64,000 nucleotides of DNA from Acridotheres tristis (lineage: Eukaryota > Chordata > Aves > Passeriformes > Sturnidae): NCBI GenBank assembly GCA_037013685.1, contig CM072919.1:1616-65615 (forward strand). Direction: 5' to 3'. A program made the position numbers and the translations under genes. Positions 44,311 to 56,159 of the stretch are shown here, one piece after another. Under the pieces are notes generated by a model. That model was not told the DNA's origin and did no database searches. It saw nothing but the letters and a program-made list of their open reading frames with translations. Position 1 is the stretch's first letter; each line of letters begins with the position of its first letter.

Positions 44311-45643
44311 CCCAAATGTGTGATTCTTCCCTGTGCTCCTGAATCACACAGGAAAAGCATCCCACTGGGAGGTAATAAGGAAAGTGCAAGTGTTGATGCC
44401 TCTGCATGACCCATTATGGGATGGTTGGAGATGGAGGAGTAGCGGGAGGTTTGAAGGGCAAAAGATGTGACTTGTAAGGGATTACACTAGGAGAAAGCAC
44501 ACCGGAGCTAGCCAGACTTTGTGACCACCTGTCTAGATGTCACTCAAACGTTTTGGGAGGTATGAGAAGGAGGCAATAGTCACCATTGGTGGGGCTCACC
44601 CCAGAGCTGGTGCATAAATGCAGCAGCTGGATCCTGTGAATCACTTTTCCAGCCTGAAATGCAGTTCCAGTTCTAATTGCCCCAAATGTCACACTGCTTG
44701 TGAGTCAGCGTGGCCTTCTGCCAGATTAACTACTAGGTCCACAGGTGGGAATGTATGCCAGTGCTTGGCCAGCATTATGCCTGCTGGTGAAGGTCTGGTG
44801 TGCAAGTGTGTCCATGGACTTACACATACTGCGTTTGTAGGAGACACTTGTCTGTCTGTTGGTGCTGTCCTCTAACCACACCATCCTCTCTATCCCTGTT
44901 TCCTGGGACAACGAGGCAAGCACCTCCAGTGCTGGCACAATCAGAAGGCCCCAGCAGTGGGGTACAGACATTTGGGAAGCAGAACGGTAGAAAAAGATCT
45001 TTGTGTCTTGGTGGAGAGAAAGGTGAATAAAGTCCAGCAGTGGACCTGGCAGCAAAGGGAGGGCAACAAAACCTGGACTGGGTTAACAGAGACAGGGCCA
45101 GCAGGCCAAGGGAAGTGATTATCCCCTTCTCCTCAGAACTCTTTAGAGTACAATTTTTTGCCACCTTCTACACATCTGAAGCCACCGAGTTCCCTCCCTA
45201 CAGGCACTACTGGTACCCCAGTATTTCTCAGAATCCCATTACCTTTGCCTCTCCTTGCAACTCCTCCCTGGAATTCTTCACACAACAAGCACTCCAGGTC
45301 ACTCCAGGAATCCAAGACCTCTCAATACTACCTAGGAACCCCAAAGTCCCCAGGACCCCCTATTCTACCCCACCATCAACCCCCACAAATCCTGGCACCC
45401 CCAGGACTCTATTGTCTTAGGATCCCCCATGCACCTCAAGATCCCTCTCAGTCCTGAGACACACACATACACCCTCGTACCCAGTGAACACAGGCATACA
45501 AAGCCCCAGTTCCCAGCACCACCCACCCGGAACACTCAGGTCACTGATCTCCTGCTCTCCTCCTCTTCCTTGTGAGAAGATCCTGGATGTCTGGGTTCCC
45601 CGCCAGAAACAACAAGACACAGACAGACAGTTCAGAAAGCACT
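44311..45643. other. Intergenic DNA between GP1BA and the kelch-like gene
   Basis: No gene was recognised. From 45300 to 45440 there is a C-rich stretch (AACCCCAAAGTCCCCAGGACC) reminiscent of the array at 2.5-6.8 kb. Confidence 0.45.
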
Positions 45644-45649
45644 TTTATT
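45644..45649 (-). terminator. Poly(A) signal of the kelch-like gene
   Basis: TTTATT on the plus strand is AATAAA on the minus strand, about 280 bases after the stop codon. Confidence 0.65.
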
Positions 45650-45924
45650 CAACCCAAGTGTGGGGGGAAATTGGGGGTTTCCCAGCTCCCAGTGAAGGGC
45701 TCAGACAAGAGGACCAAATATTCCTGGAGGCACAGGGCTACAGTGTGGGGAATCTTTATGTTTCACAGGTTCACAACAGTCTAGGTCATGTATCCTGAGG
45801 GTGAAGGGTTGCTGGAAACCACAGAAGGAACCCACTCTGGGAGAGAGATCTGGACACTTTTGTCCCATAGAGGTATCCATGGATGCTACCTGGGTATCCC
45901 AGTATGGCGTGCAGAGAGTATACC

Positions 45925-48900
45925 CTAAGCATTATTGGGAGTTTCTGTTGATCTCAAGGGGTCCTTAAGGGAGCTGGGGGCACGCAAGGAAAGGGGAACA
46001 GTGAGAACACAGGCTTGTAGGTCAGTATAGGCATGGGGCAATGTGCCTCTGGTGATCCAGCGCCGGGTACCCGGCTGATAGGCATGGATCAAGTGCGTGT
46101 CCTGGTAGGTCTCATGACTGTACCCTCCCAGTACAAGCAGTTCCCCTCCCAGCACAGCTGCACCCCCAACTACATGTGCACGGGGGAGGGGGCTAAGGAG
46201 GACCCAGATGTTCTGCTTGGGGCTGTAGACCTCAAAGGTCAGCTGGTCCCTGTAGCCAGTCTGCCCAGCCCGCTGACACAGGCCTCCAGCCACATAGAGC
46301 TGCCCACCTGCCTCCTCCATGACGTGGCCAGCTCGCTGGCCATTCATGGGGGCCAGGAGTGTGACAGGTGCACCTGGGACATAGCGGAGCAAGGATGCCT
46401 GACACTGGTATGCTTCATCACACCCACCCGACACGTAGAGCTCACCATCCAGGGCACACGCTGCATGCCCACACAGAGCCATTGGCAGGGGCTGGCACCG
46501 CCTGGGCAAGGAGAGAGGGAGGGGTGAAGGACAGGTTAAGCAGGGCTGTCTTGCAGTGACTGACTACCTAGGGGGTTCCCTGGTGAGCCATGGCTTCATG
46601 GCTCAGAAGGCAACACTTGCCAATATCCAATGGGCCCCAGTGGACAACATCAGCTGACACTGAATGAATGCCCCAGGGGCGCCACTGTTCAACACTTTGT
46701 AGTTGTCACACCACTGGTCAGCCACAGTGGGCTCCCTCAATGGACAACATTGGCCATCACCCCATGAACAGTCTGCCTATGAGAGGAATCAAGCTACTTT
46801 TCTCATTGGCAGATGGCCAACAAGACCCGCAGTGAACACACTACTGGCCAAAATCTCATTTGCCACCCACTCAGCAACACTGGTCAACACCCAGTCCCCA
46901 AGGGACATGGTTGTACAATACCCAGTAGACCTTTCTCAAATACCACTGTAGGTCCGTCCTCCACTGGAGGCTTAGTGACCTCAGCACTAAGTGGGCAACA
47001 TGGCCAAGACAAGGGGCTCTGAGAGAAAAGGGAAACTAGACATCTGCTGGAGCAACCTCACCTCCAGGTGTCATTGGCCAGGTCGTAGCACTCCACAGTA
47101 TCTGTGCAGTAGAGCTCCCCTGAGCTGCCCCCCAGGGCATAGATGAAATTACCAAGTGCCACAGCAGCAAAGTAGCTCCGTCCACATGTCATACTGGCCA
47201 GACGCTCCCAGGAATCATCCATAGGCTGGTACCTGGGTTTGAGAGGCAAAGGAACAAGAGACTACCTGTTATCTACAACACCATGAGCTGATGTTGGCAC
47301 CACTGAGGGCAACAACCCACCTACAACTTGCCAGTCCCATAATGCCTTGAGGTCACATGGTCATCTTGCATGAGAATATCCCCTCCTTTTGGACAATAAC
47401 AAACCCATAATGTCCTGAGGCATCTCCAGATAGAAGCCTCCTGCTCCTACTCCCAAAAAGCCTGTAACACCCCAGAGTAGGAGGGCACCTTTGAGTCCTA
47501 CACCCAGCCCTTCCCAGAATGTCTTGGGGCCACTTGACCAGCTGCAAAGCCACAATGTCTTGGATCCACGGGGCAGCTCTAGCTCTACCAATACCTCCCA
47601 CAATGTCCTGGTACCACATGGCAACTCTAAGTCCTCTGTAGCTCTCACCTGTAGACACTGGCTAGGGTGTCATGGACCCCATAGTAGTGCTTTCCACCCA
47701 GGATGTAGAGGTTGTTGCCCACCACAGTTACAGCATGACGAAAGCGTGGGCCATCAGGAAAGTGTCCCAGTGCCCGCCACTCAACCTGCTTCACCAGCCC
47801 CACAGCACTGAGGTAGCGGTCTGCAAACCAGAGGTGTCTGCTGGGTTTCCGGGCAGTCAGGTTGTCCTTTACTTTGTCTCCACCACAAACTACCAACACC
47901 TCTTGCAAGGAACGTACCCGGCACGGCAGCTGGGCCATGGGGGTGAAACTTGCTACCATCAGCTCGCGGAGGATCTTTGGGTCAGCTACCCCTGCAGTCA
48001 CAGATGCTACTTTCTTCAGCTCCAGGCTGGACATGAGGGCAAAGCGAACTGATGACAGGATCTCTTTGGCTAGATCCTCCTGGACATCTCCATTGGCCAT
48101 AAGCCACCGAGATGCTGCTTCCAAGGCTTCCAGTTCGTGGAGGACATTGAGACCATCAGAGCGGAGGAGGCGGATGAGAAGGTGCGCAGGAAGATCCAGG
48201 AAGGCCGGTGTAACCACCACACAGGGGAAGGTGGCCAAGATGTAGTTCTCTGCTACATGGACCACCTCATCCAGTCCATAGGCCACAGCAAAGACCAGCA
48301 CATCAGGGACAGTTTCTGGGGTCAGACCATGGGTGAAAACATCCAGGCAGAGAGTGAGAAGCCCCCAGGCCTGGTAGCGCAGGGAGGTCTCAGCTGCCTC
48401 CAAGACCATGGGCCATGGCCCTGCTACAGCTCCTGTGTAGGCAAAGGAGAGGAGGAGACGCAGCTCGGCTGGGGACAGCCCTGTGACCAGCGGATCGGCA
48501 GGGTCGTGGGTGGCCTCCCGCATGGGGCAGGTGAAAAGAGCCCGGAAGAACTCACAGGAGCAGCTCAGGGCCAGTCGCTGAACTAGGAGGAAGGAGGAAT
48601 AATGGTGGGAGGCAGCAGGGGACCCTCTGCAGTGTGCAGCCACCACAACCCAGGTCTCCTGACCCTGTGCCCATCAAAGCCCCAGCTCTGCCAAAGGGAG
48701 CAGCCCTGCAGGCACCTCTAGAGCCTGATCCCCACCTGGAGCTGCAGTCTTATCATTCCCACCAGAGAACTTGGCTGTCCCAGAGTGGCCTGTCCCATTT
48801 CTCAGCCCCTCATAGGGGACCCCCACTCCCTGCCCACCTGGGATGACCTCATTCCCTGCCTGGAGCTGGAGGTCACAGCCCACGCCATTGGCATGCAGCT

Positions 48901-49360
48901 GCTCCATGGCTCTTAGCGTCTCCCACTGCTCCTCCAGGGGCTTAGGACCTTCTTCCTGGTGGTCAATCTCCAGACGCAAAGTGCAGGCAGTCACCACCCG
49001 GGGGGCACCCAGGGCTCGGGCAGCCTCCTCCACCTCTTTCGCCCGGCCATGTGGCACAATTCCCCCATAGGCAAAGGTGAGCACAGCCCGCCAGCCCCAC
49101 AGTGTGGTCCCAGGTGGCAGGGGGACATGGGGCGGAGGATCTTGGTGGAGTTGTCTGGTCCTGCCCTCCAGGAAACGGTGGAAGAAGGAGCTGATGGAGG
49201 CCAGGACCACAGCATGGGCCATGTCACCCTCTGGGCCCACAGCCACATCCACCAGCTGTCCTGTGGTGCGGAGGTGCTCAGCCACAGCCAGGAAGTGTCC
49301 AGCATGAGCCCCATCCCGCAGGCTCCACTGGTCTGGGGCTGGCCCCTCTGCAACCCACAT
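45925..49360 (-). CDS. Kelch-like BTB-BACK-kelch protein, possibly KLHL33
   Basis: This is probably a substrate adaptor for a cullin-3 ubiquitin ligase. Exons on the minus strand are 49360-48838, 48582-47649, 47232-47062 and 46501-45925. All introns are GT..AG and all junctions are in frame, giving 734 residues. Residues about 25-135 form a BTB-like region (LVDVAVGPEGDMAHAVVLASISSFF). A second BTB-like half begins at about 165 (GCDLQLQAGNEVIP, then RLALSCSCEFFRALF after the splice). A BACK domain (about 258-370) follows, then about six kelch repeats (about 400-725) with GG pairs such as NLYILGGKHY, FIYALGGSSG, ELYVSGGCDE, QLYVAGGLCQ and ELLVLGGYSH. An acceptor (TTTCCACAG) lies just before the ATG, so a non-coding exon should lie upstream. 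KLHL33 is the best guess from the doubled BTB and exon pattern, but I cannot confirm it. Confidence 0.88.
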
Positions 49361-49365
49361 CTTGC

Positions 49366-51772
49366 CTGTGGAAATACATGAAGCAGGGTGTCAGGGTGCT
49401 GTCTCCAAAGCTGGAGCCTCTGGCCCATGGCTGGAGTACTGGCTGGGGACATGGGGTCTTGCTGCTGGCGCTGCCACATAGCAAAGCCACTGGATCCACC
49501 ACCAAAGCTTCTACCCCACAGCCAGGGCCACCAGGCTCTGTTACTGCTCCATTACTGAATTTGATGCTTGGCAAAACTGCAGCTCCATAGGTTAAGAACA
49601 ATAGCTCATTTCAGTGCCCCATAGCTAATCCTGATCTCACCTGTCTCATCTCTGAACCCTTAGCATGAAGCTACTGACCCACAGCCAACACTGCTGCCCC
49701 ACAGCCAGTGCCCCACAGTGGCTCAGGCCACTGTCACCACTCAGACCTTCAGTCCTATAGCATACACAACCATGCCCTTCCTCAGCCATTGCCCCATAGC
49801 TGAAACTACCGATGGTCCAACAGTAACCAAGCAGCAGGCCCCCAGCAAAGCACCTGTCACACCTGCTCAGTGTATGGCAGCACCTGCTGTGCACTGCCTG
49901 TCGTGTGTCACGCTGCCTGTCACACATTGTGATGCATTATCCTGCTAGTTGTCTGCAATGTTGCATATCATACTCCCCTGCACCGCGTACTGTCAAGGTG
50001 TGCTGACCCTCATGACATAGCCACCCCTTGCCCCAGCTGTGTTGCTCGCTGTTTGCGCAGTGTCGCTTGTCCTCGCTCAGGCCATGCACTTTGCAACCCA
50101 GTGAAGTGCTTGCTGTAAGCTGTGCCCCTGCATTACTGTGTGGCCTGTTATGCTGTGCAGTGCACTTGTCCCCCTTACCGCCTGCTGCTGCTCTGCAGAA
50201 CTCCTGTGACCCCCTAGGAATGTGCCCGGGTAATTATAGACTGGACAGAACACGTGGCCCCAGCCAGGAGCTGAGAGAGGCTCAGGCAGAGGGAGGTCCA
50301 AGGCCCCAGAGTCCCCAGGCTGGAATAGTGGATGAGGATAGGCAGCAGGGCCAGCTGAAGCTGACAGGAGCTTCTGTAAACTCCGTGTTACCCTGGGCAG
50401 GTCCTGCTGGGGAGCCCTGGCCCTTCAGGCCCCTCTCTAAACTTTGTTCTTCTCCAGAGTCCAAGGTGAAGCAGAGCCCCTTCCCAAGCCCTTGGGTAGG
50501 AGACAGACAATTGCCTGTCCCCCACTCCCATTAGGGGGTGATAGGTCTACCACCACCTGCTGTGCTCCTGAGTTGTAGCCCAGACCCACTGACTCCCAAA
50601 GAGCTGGGGGTCTCAGCTCCAGGAGCACATGGAGACACCAGCCGCCTGGCCCAGCCTCAGGTGCCCCCAGGACCACCCCACAAACACCCAGGACCCCATC
50701 CGCCCACACAGTGTACATAACAGAGCCTGCCATGGCTGACTGTGTCCAGGTACCACCGTCCCTCCTTCTGCTGTCCTCTGTGCCCCAATCTCATCTTGTC
50801 CCCTCCCCTCACATGCCATGTTCCCTTCTCCCACGCACCTGCACCCAGCAAGCCTGCATTCCCTATCTCTGTAACTCATGCACCCATCTCCTAATGTCCC
50901 ATCTCTATCACACTGTTCCCACACGTCCAGTTGAATTCTGTGTCTCCAAAGATGTTTTCACATCCTCTGTAAGTCCAGTTTTCAGCACTTACCTATCCCA
51001 CGTGAGATTTTTTTTTCTGTCCAGTTAAAATTTCCCTATCTTGTTATTTCTCATCTTTCACAGCACACCAGAGCCTGCACTTTCTGTAGCCACTAAGTTG
51101 TGTAAAAGTGCTATTAGATCAAATCTTGACCTTTTCTCTAGGCAAAATGATCCAGTTTTCACCTCTCTTTGTGTACCCTGCAAACCCACTAAGGAGCTGG
51201 AGAACATGGAGTTGCAGGATGCACTTGTTTGTTCACAAAAATGCAACCAGACATAGCTATAAGTAACATGCTCCAGGTTCTCAGCTGGCGTTCAGAGGTC
51301 CCTTCCAGTCTCAGATATTCCTCAATTTCAACCCTGAAGCACTTTAGCTCTAGACTTCCTGAAACACTTTCAGGAGAAAGACCTCAGGCTCCAAACACTT
51401 TTTGGGAAATGCACGACTTCTTCCCTACCCCACCTTCCCCATCTTCAGCTCAGAGCCAAGCACTTCTTCAGAAGCTTTGGCTCCAGACTCTCACTGTGCA
51501 GTGTAATCCCATTCCTTGTCAAGAAGCCCCACAGGGCCCACTCAACTGCAAGGACCTCACTGAAGCTACAGCGTAGTGCTCCCACACTTGCTGTGTGTTG
51601 TGCACACAACACAGAGACATGGAGGCAAAGGAATTTGTGCACAAAAATCGCAGCCAGACCAGAAGATGCTGCCTCCCCTTCAGCAGCTCCAGCTTTCTGC
51701 ACCTCAGCCCAAATTCCAGGAAGCAGTCACATGACACCACAATGTTGTGACAACTGCTGATTGGACCGAACT
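49366..51772. other. Intergenic DNA with CCCCACAGCC-type drifted repeats
   Basis: From 49610 to 49830 the phrases GCCCCATAGCT and CCCCACAGCCA recur loosely, and the following kilobase is C-rich. The first non-coding exon and promoter of the kelch-like gene should lie here but could not be located. No coding gene was recognised. Confidence 0.45.
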
Positions 51773-51778
51773 TTTATT
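51773..51778 (-). terminator. NDUFA11: NDUFA11 poly(A) signal
   Basis: The plus-strand TTTATT is AATAAA on the minus strand, about 70 bases after the stop codon. Confidence 0.75.
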
Positions 51779-51845
51779 ACACAATGTCTTAAATACATAC
51801 ATTTTGGAAATCTGGAAGCCAGCTCAGAAGGGGGAAAGGTGACAT

Positions 51846-54800
51846 TTACAGCTTGGGAGGTCCTGTCAGTCTCCAGCCCTCCTTGTTACCGATCTTCATG
51901 AGAGCTGCAGTGATTCCAAATCCCAGACATGCTGTGGTGCCAGTGAAGTAACTGTGAGCTGAAGAAAACACATCAAACCAGAAAAGATCAATTAAGGCAC
52001 AAGTCCTTTGCAATAGATCTGGATAGACTGCCATTTTTCATAAGTCCTTTGACCATCAGCAACATTATCTGGCCAGAGGAATTGGAAAAGTGGCCTTTTT
52101 ATAAAACTGAGTTTTTATGCTTATGGCTTGCAATTTGAAATACCAATTTCAGTAATCCACTGCCCCATCCCCTTAAGTGGCCAACCTTATATGGCTCGTT
52201 TGAGTGACAAAAGTAACAATCATTGCTTTGAACTGTCATCAGCTCAGCAACTAGGAAAAGTAAAGATTAATTCTATTTCACCACAATTACCACTTAAATA
52301 AATCCTTCACTTCTTTAGGTTTGAGGATGTCTACAGAAAACAGAGCTGTGTCAGTATCTGCAGGAGCTGCTTAAGCCTCACAAGCTATCGAAGCAACAGC
52401 AGCGGGATACAGCTTGTCCCTCAGACTATGTGAAGAATTCACAAGGCAACTATTGGATTGTACTTGCTGTCAAAAATAAATCACATTTGTTGCCAAGAAA
52501 ACATGGATTTCTACAATTATGTTTTCCCTATACCACTTTAAGGTAAAAAATTGTAGCTCTTACTGGCAGTACTGAGTCAGTTCTCCTTTCATTCTGTATA
52601 CCACTTCATGCTCCCTCTGGGTGTCCTCCCCTCCTGTAGCTGTATTTACTTTAGCAGGCCCATAAAATGTCAATGAAACTGGCATGAATAGAGGCTCAAA
52701 TGAATTGTTACTAAAGAAGCCTAACATCAACATTCTTTAACATTTTCCCCCAACAGAAAAGTTTCTAAAACCAGGAAGGGCACAATTCAACGCAGGCATT
52801 GTCCAAGTTACCTCTTACTCCCAAGACAGCTCCTGCTGCACAGCCACCTATGAAATAGTTCAAAGGATCCTCTGGTTCTTCCCGGACTTGGGCACTGAGA
52901 CACGTACTTAAGCCGAACACAGCTCCCAAGGTAGCTATAAATAAGAAGTAAAAAAAACCCAACAAAACCCTCAAGAATCAGAGAATTCACACTGAACATG
53001 ATTTCAATATTCGCAGTGACTACAACGGCAAACGAAGCAAGATCCGTTTCCAAGGGGCATCCTATCCCAGCTGCTACAGTGAGACTAGGCATTCAGGCAG
53101 CCCCACCCAGCTTCCCTGGGTTTCTCCTCCCGCACCACGTGGATCCTGCTCAGCTGTGAGCTGGAGCCTCAGAGCACCCCACACCCACTGCTGCCAAACA
53201 GCACCACATCCTGCAGGGGGATGGCCTCATAGCCCTTCCAGACAAGGCGATGGGGCACCCCTGACAGCTGGGGGTGCTGGAGGGGAGCAGCGGTGTCTGT
53301 GCAGCCACCTCTCCAGCTTTGCCTGGACTCTGCACTGTAACTCAGCCTTCAAGTCTCTGCGAAGCCACCTCACAGCACCAGGCAGAGGGCTCTTCTCTCT
53401 CTGTCACTGCTACTCCTGGTACTTTCCTCCTCTGCCTGCCTGGGGCTCACAATAATTACTGGATAGTAGAAAAATTGAGTTTGTAAATTGTTCTTGTTCG
53501 TAAACTGACTTTGAAATTGAATTAAGAATTTTGAACTAAAAAACTGTAAAGTACAAGCATCCTGTCCATTGAATTACACACCTCATCCCATCAGACCCTA
53601 CACTGATATAACCGCAAACTTTGGCAAAGAGCTGTATCAAGAAAAGCTGGGTTTGTATCTAATACAAACTCTTGATCACAAAACGTGAAACTGTCTACCA
53701 GGCACCATCTGCAGATTTCAGTTTATCCTTCTTGGGAACAACAAAAATGTCTAGGATAAAAATTTTCAAACCCTATACAGTACCAGCAGCTCCTGTTACA
53801 AACCTATGCAGAAAAGGAATTATGCTGATGCCAAAATTAACTGAAAAGAGCACTAATGAAACAAAACTCCCAGACCTAGGACTGCATTTCAACTTTCCTG
53901 CTCTCCCTGCTTTGGACCAAGGCATCTGTAGGTAAAATGCACAGCTTGAGGCCATGAGGTGTGGCCCCTGAATGGCAGACCGGACAAATCCTTCCTCAGG
54001 TATGAAACTGATAAGAGGACCCAGTATGCATGTTTAGGATTAAGGGATTTATTGAAATCATAGTTGGTTACATGATCCAGTCCTTTCATAACGATCTCAG
54101 CTCATTAGAGGAGACACCAGATCCTGGTTTAGAGTCGAACTATTCAAAAATGCAAACCTGGACTGATTGTGCCCCAGCTCAGAGCACCAGCACCTGGGGA
54201 GAGGCAGAAGTGGCACAAGTCATTGAATCAGACTAAAAACCAAAAGTGTGCTAGGAGGAACACTGCACTGCACTTGACAAGAAGTAGAGGGAGCTTCAAC
54301 CATGCAGTCCCTTCAGCTCCCTGCTCCTCTCTTCAGCATCCACTTTATCTTCTAAAGACAATTCAATAAAACTATATTGTTTCTCCTTGTCTGTAGAACA
54401 TGATGAGAAAAACCTCACGTTTATTTTCCTTTTGCCACCTAAATCATTGCATTGTTCTTTAGCAAATACAGTTTATTAAATAAAATGCCTAAATATATTC
54501 AGTAAAAACATAAATTTGCTTACGCTATGTTGTTGCCCACAGAGTATTCTAGAAATATAAAAAAAAACCCCTATGTACCTGTTACTCTAGACTGCAAAAA
54601 GTACACTACCTGACCTGCAAATCAAGGATATACCTTTCCATTTCAGTGTTCTGGCTCTTGGCTAAATAACGAGCCAGGGCCGGTGGAGAGAACCACCGAA
54701 ACCGTGCGGGGCAGAGGCAAGGGCAAAAGGGAGGGCGCAGCCAGAGCGGGCAGAGGCGAGGCCGGCGCTCCTGCCGTGTGCCGGAGTCCCACCCTACCGT

Positions 54801-55088
54801 TCCAGGGCCAAGGGGCCCGGCCCTTACCCATGGTGACACTGTCCGCCGCCGCCGTCTGCAACGCGGCCAGAGCCGAGCCGGGCCGAAGCAGGATGATGCG
54901 ATACGCCGCCCCGACCAGGCCTGCAACACAGCACCGCGCGTCATTGCCCGCGCCCGGGCCCCACTCGGCCGCCCCTCCCCGTGTGACCCCTTCCCCCGGT
55001 GCCCACCCGCGGCCGCGCCCACGCGAGTGGCGAGCCAGGTACGCTGCGGGCACTGCTCGCCCTCAGGCCCGTCCCAATAGCCCGCCAT
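51846..55088 (-). CDS. NDUFA11: NADH dehydrogenase 1 alpha subcomplex subunit 11
   Basis: This is an accessory membrane subunit of mitochondrial complex I, related to the TIM17/22/23 fold and needed for assembly of the complex. Exons on the minus strand are 55088-55007, 54920-54828, 52922-52812 and 51958-51846. Every intron is GT..AG and every junction splits a codon after its first base, giving 132 residues (human about 141). Key phrases are [55 protein letters not shown] and [11 protein letters not shown], which align with human NDUFA11 along its whole length. The four hydrophobic segments expected of the family are present. The ATG is the first in the CpG island and gives the usual tyrosine/tryptophan-bearing start ([10 protein letters not shown]). 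Confidence 0.95.
52923..54827. other. NDUFA11 intron 2, no other gene seen
   Basis: This is the largest intron of the gene. A C/G-rich patch at 53100-53450 and A/T-rich DNA elsewhere hold only short frames without domains. Confidence 0.6.
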
Positions 55089-55370
55089 GGCGACAAGGGC
55101 ACGGCCGAGGTATCGCGAGAGGACGGCGCGGCCCCGCCCCGCGAGGGGGCGAGCCCAGGCATCGTTCCCCGGGCACGCGCATGGCCAGCGCGGCGGCCCC
55201 GCCCGTGGGGATCCAGGACCCCCGGTCCGGGATCACCGGGCCCGGCCCGCGTGCTTCGCACCAGCCGCTGCCGGAGCACACCCGCACCGTCACTGTCCTA
55301 AGGGATTTCTACCTCCTGTTCCCTGCTGTCCCACCCGCGGCTCTCAGGCTTTTTACCTAAACTCGAAGCT
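54690..55370 (-). promoter_or_regulatory. NDUFA11: CpG-island promoter of NDUFA11
   Basis: CpG-dense DNA covers exons 1 and 2 and about 280 bases upstream of the ATG, then composition drops abruptly to T-rich DNA after 55370. No TATA box is visible. This is the usual look of a housekeeping promoter. Confidence 0.75.
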
Positions 55371-55729
55371 CTGACCCTACCGTTTGTCTTTGCTGGCTAC
55401 TTGCGAGGCGGAGAGATCGCTGCGGTTTTGTTTTGTTGTGGATGTTTTGCATTTTTGTGGGGTTGGGATAGTTTTTTGTTTGTTGTTCTGGTAGGGTCTA
55501 CAACTCTTTAGGGTCTACAACTCTTTCTTAATGGTGCTTGAAATATTTTTAATGAATTTTCAAAGATTCTGTTTTAATTTCTCTGTCTATACTGCTGTAT
55601 GGCCCTGTTTCCTTCTGAAATAATAAAGATGATTTGATACAGGCTATAAGGATGCTGTATACATTGATTTTTCTAGTTGTTAACAGTACACTAATAAAAA
55701 GACAGCTCTCTACTGTGCCTTTTCGGTGA

Positions 55730-56159
55730 TGTACGGAACATCACGCTATGAAAAGCCAATGTCCATAAAGGAGACAGAGGAGTCCTTTAACTTTATTCGA
55801 ATTAAGGGAGAGAGTCCACTACGAAACGCCCACGGCCTTTTCTCTCTCGAGGTTTTAGAGGGCACAGTCTTTTATCCTAAACTCCCCGCCACACGTTGCT
55901 CTCTTCCTTTCCCCACTGGCTGAGGATGTAGGAAGGCACAGCCTTTCCACCACCTATTCCCCCTTGGGAATTTTACCCCAAAGTGCAGAAGTTCAGGCTT
56001 GTGCAGAGTCCCCCACTTGCTCGTTTCAGGAGTGAGGCTGTTTGGGCTCAGTAACAAACCTGCTGCTTGAAGTCAGCAGAGACATTAAGACCCATTTCAA
56101 AGACGTTAACACCCATTCACTCACCCATCTAATTGTAAAGACTTCAGTACACTCTATCA
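55730..56159 (-). mobile_element. 3' LTR of the compact element
   Basis: The minus strand reads TGATAGAGTGTACTGAAG at the start, a TATA-like GGATAAAAGAC (near 55868-55878), a poly(A) region near 55791-55806, and CCGTACA at the end. A purine-rich tract (AAGAAGAGGAAGGAT) abuts the start, as expected for second-strand priming. Confidence 0.83.
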
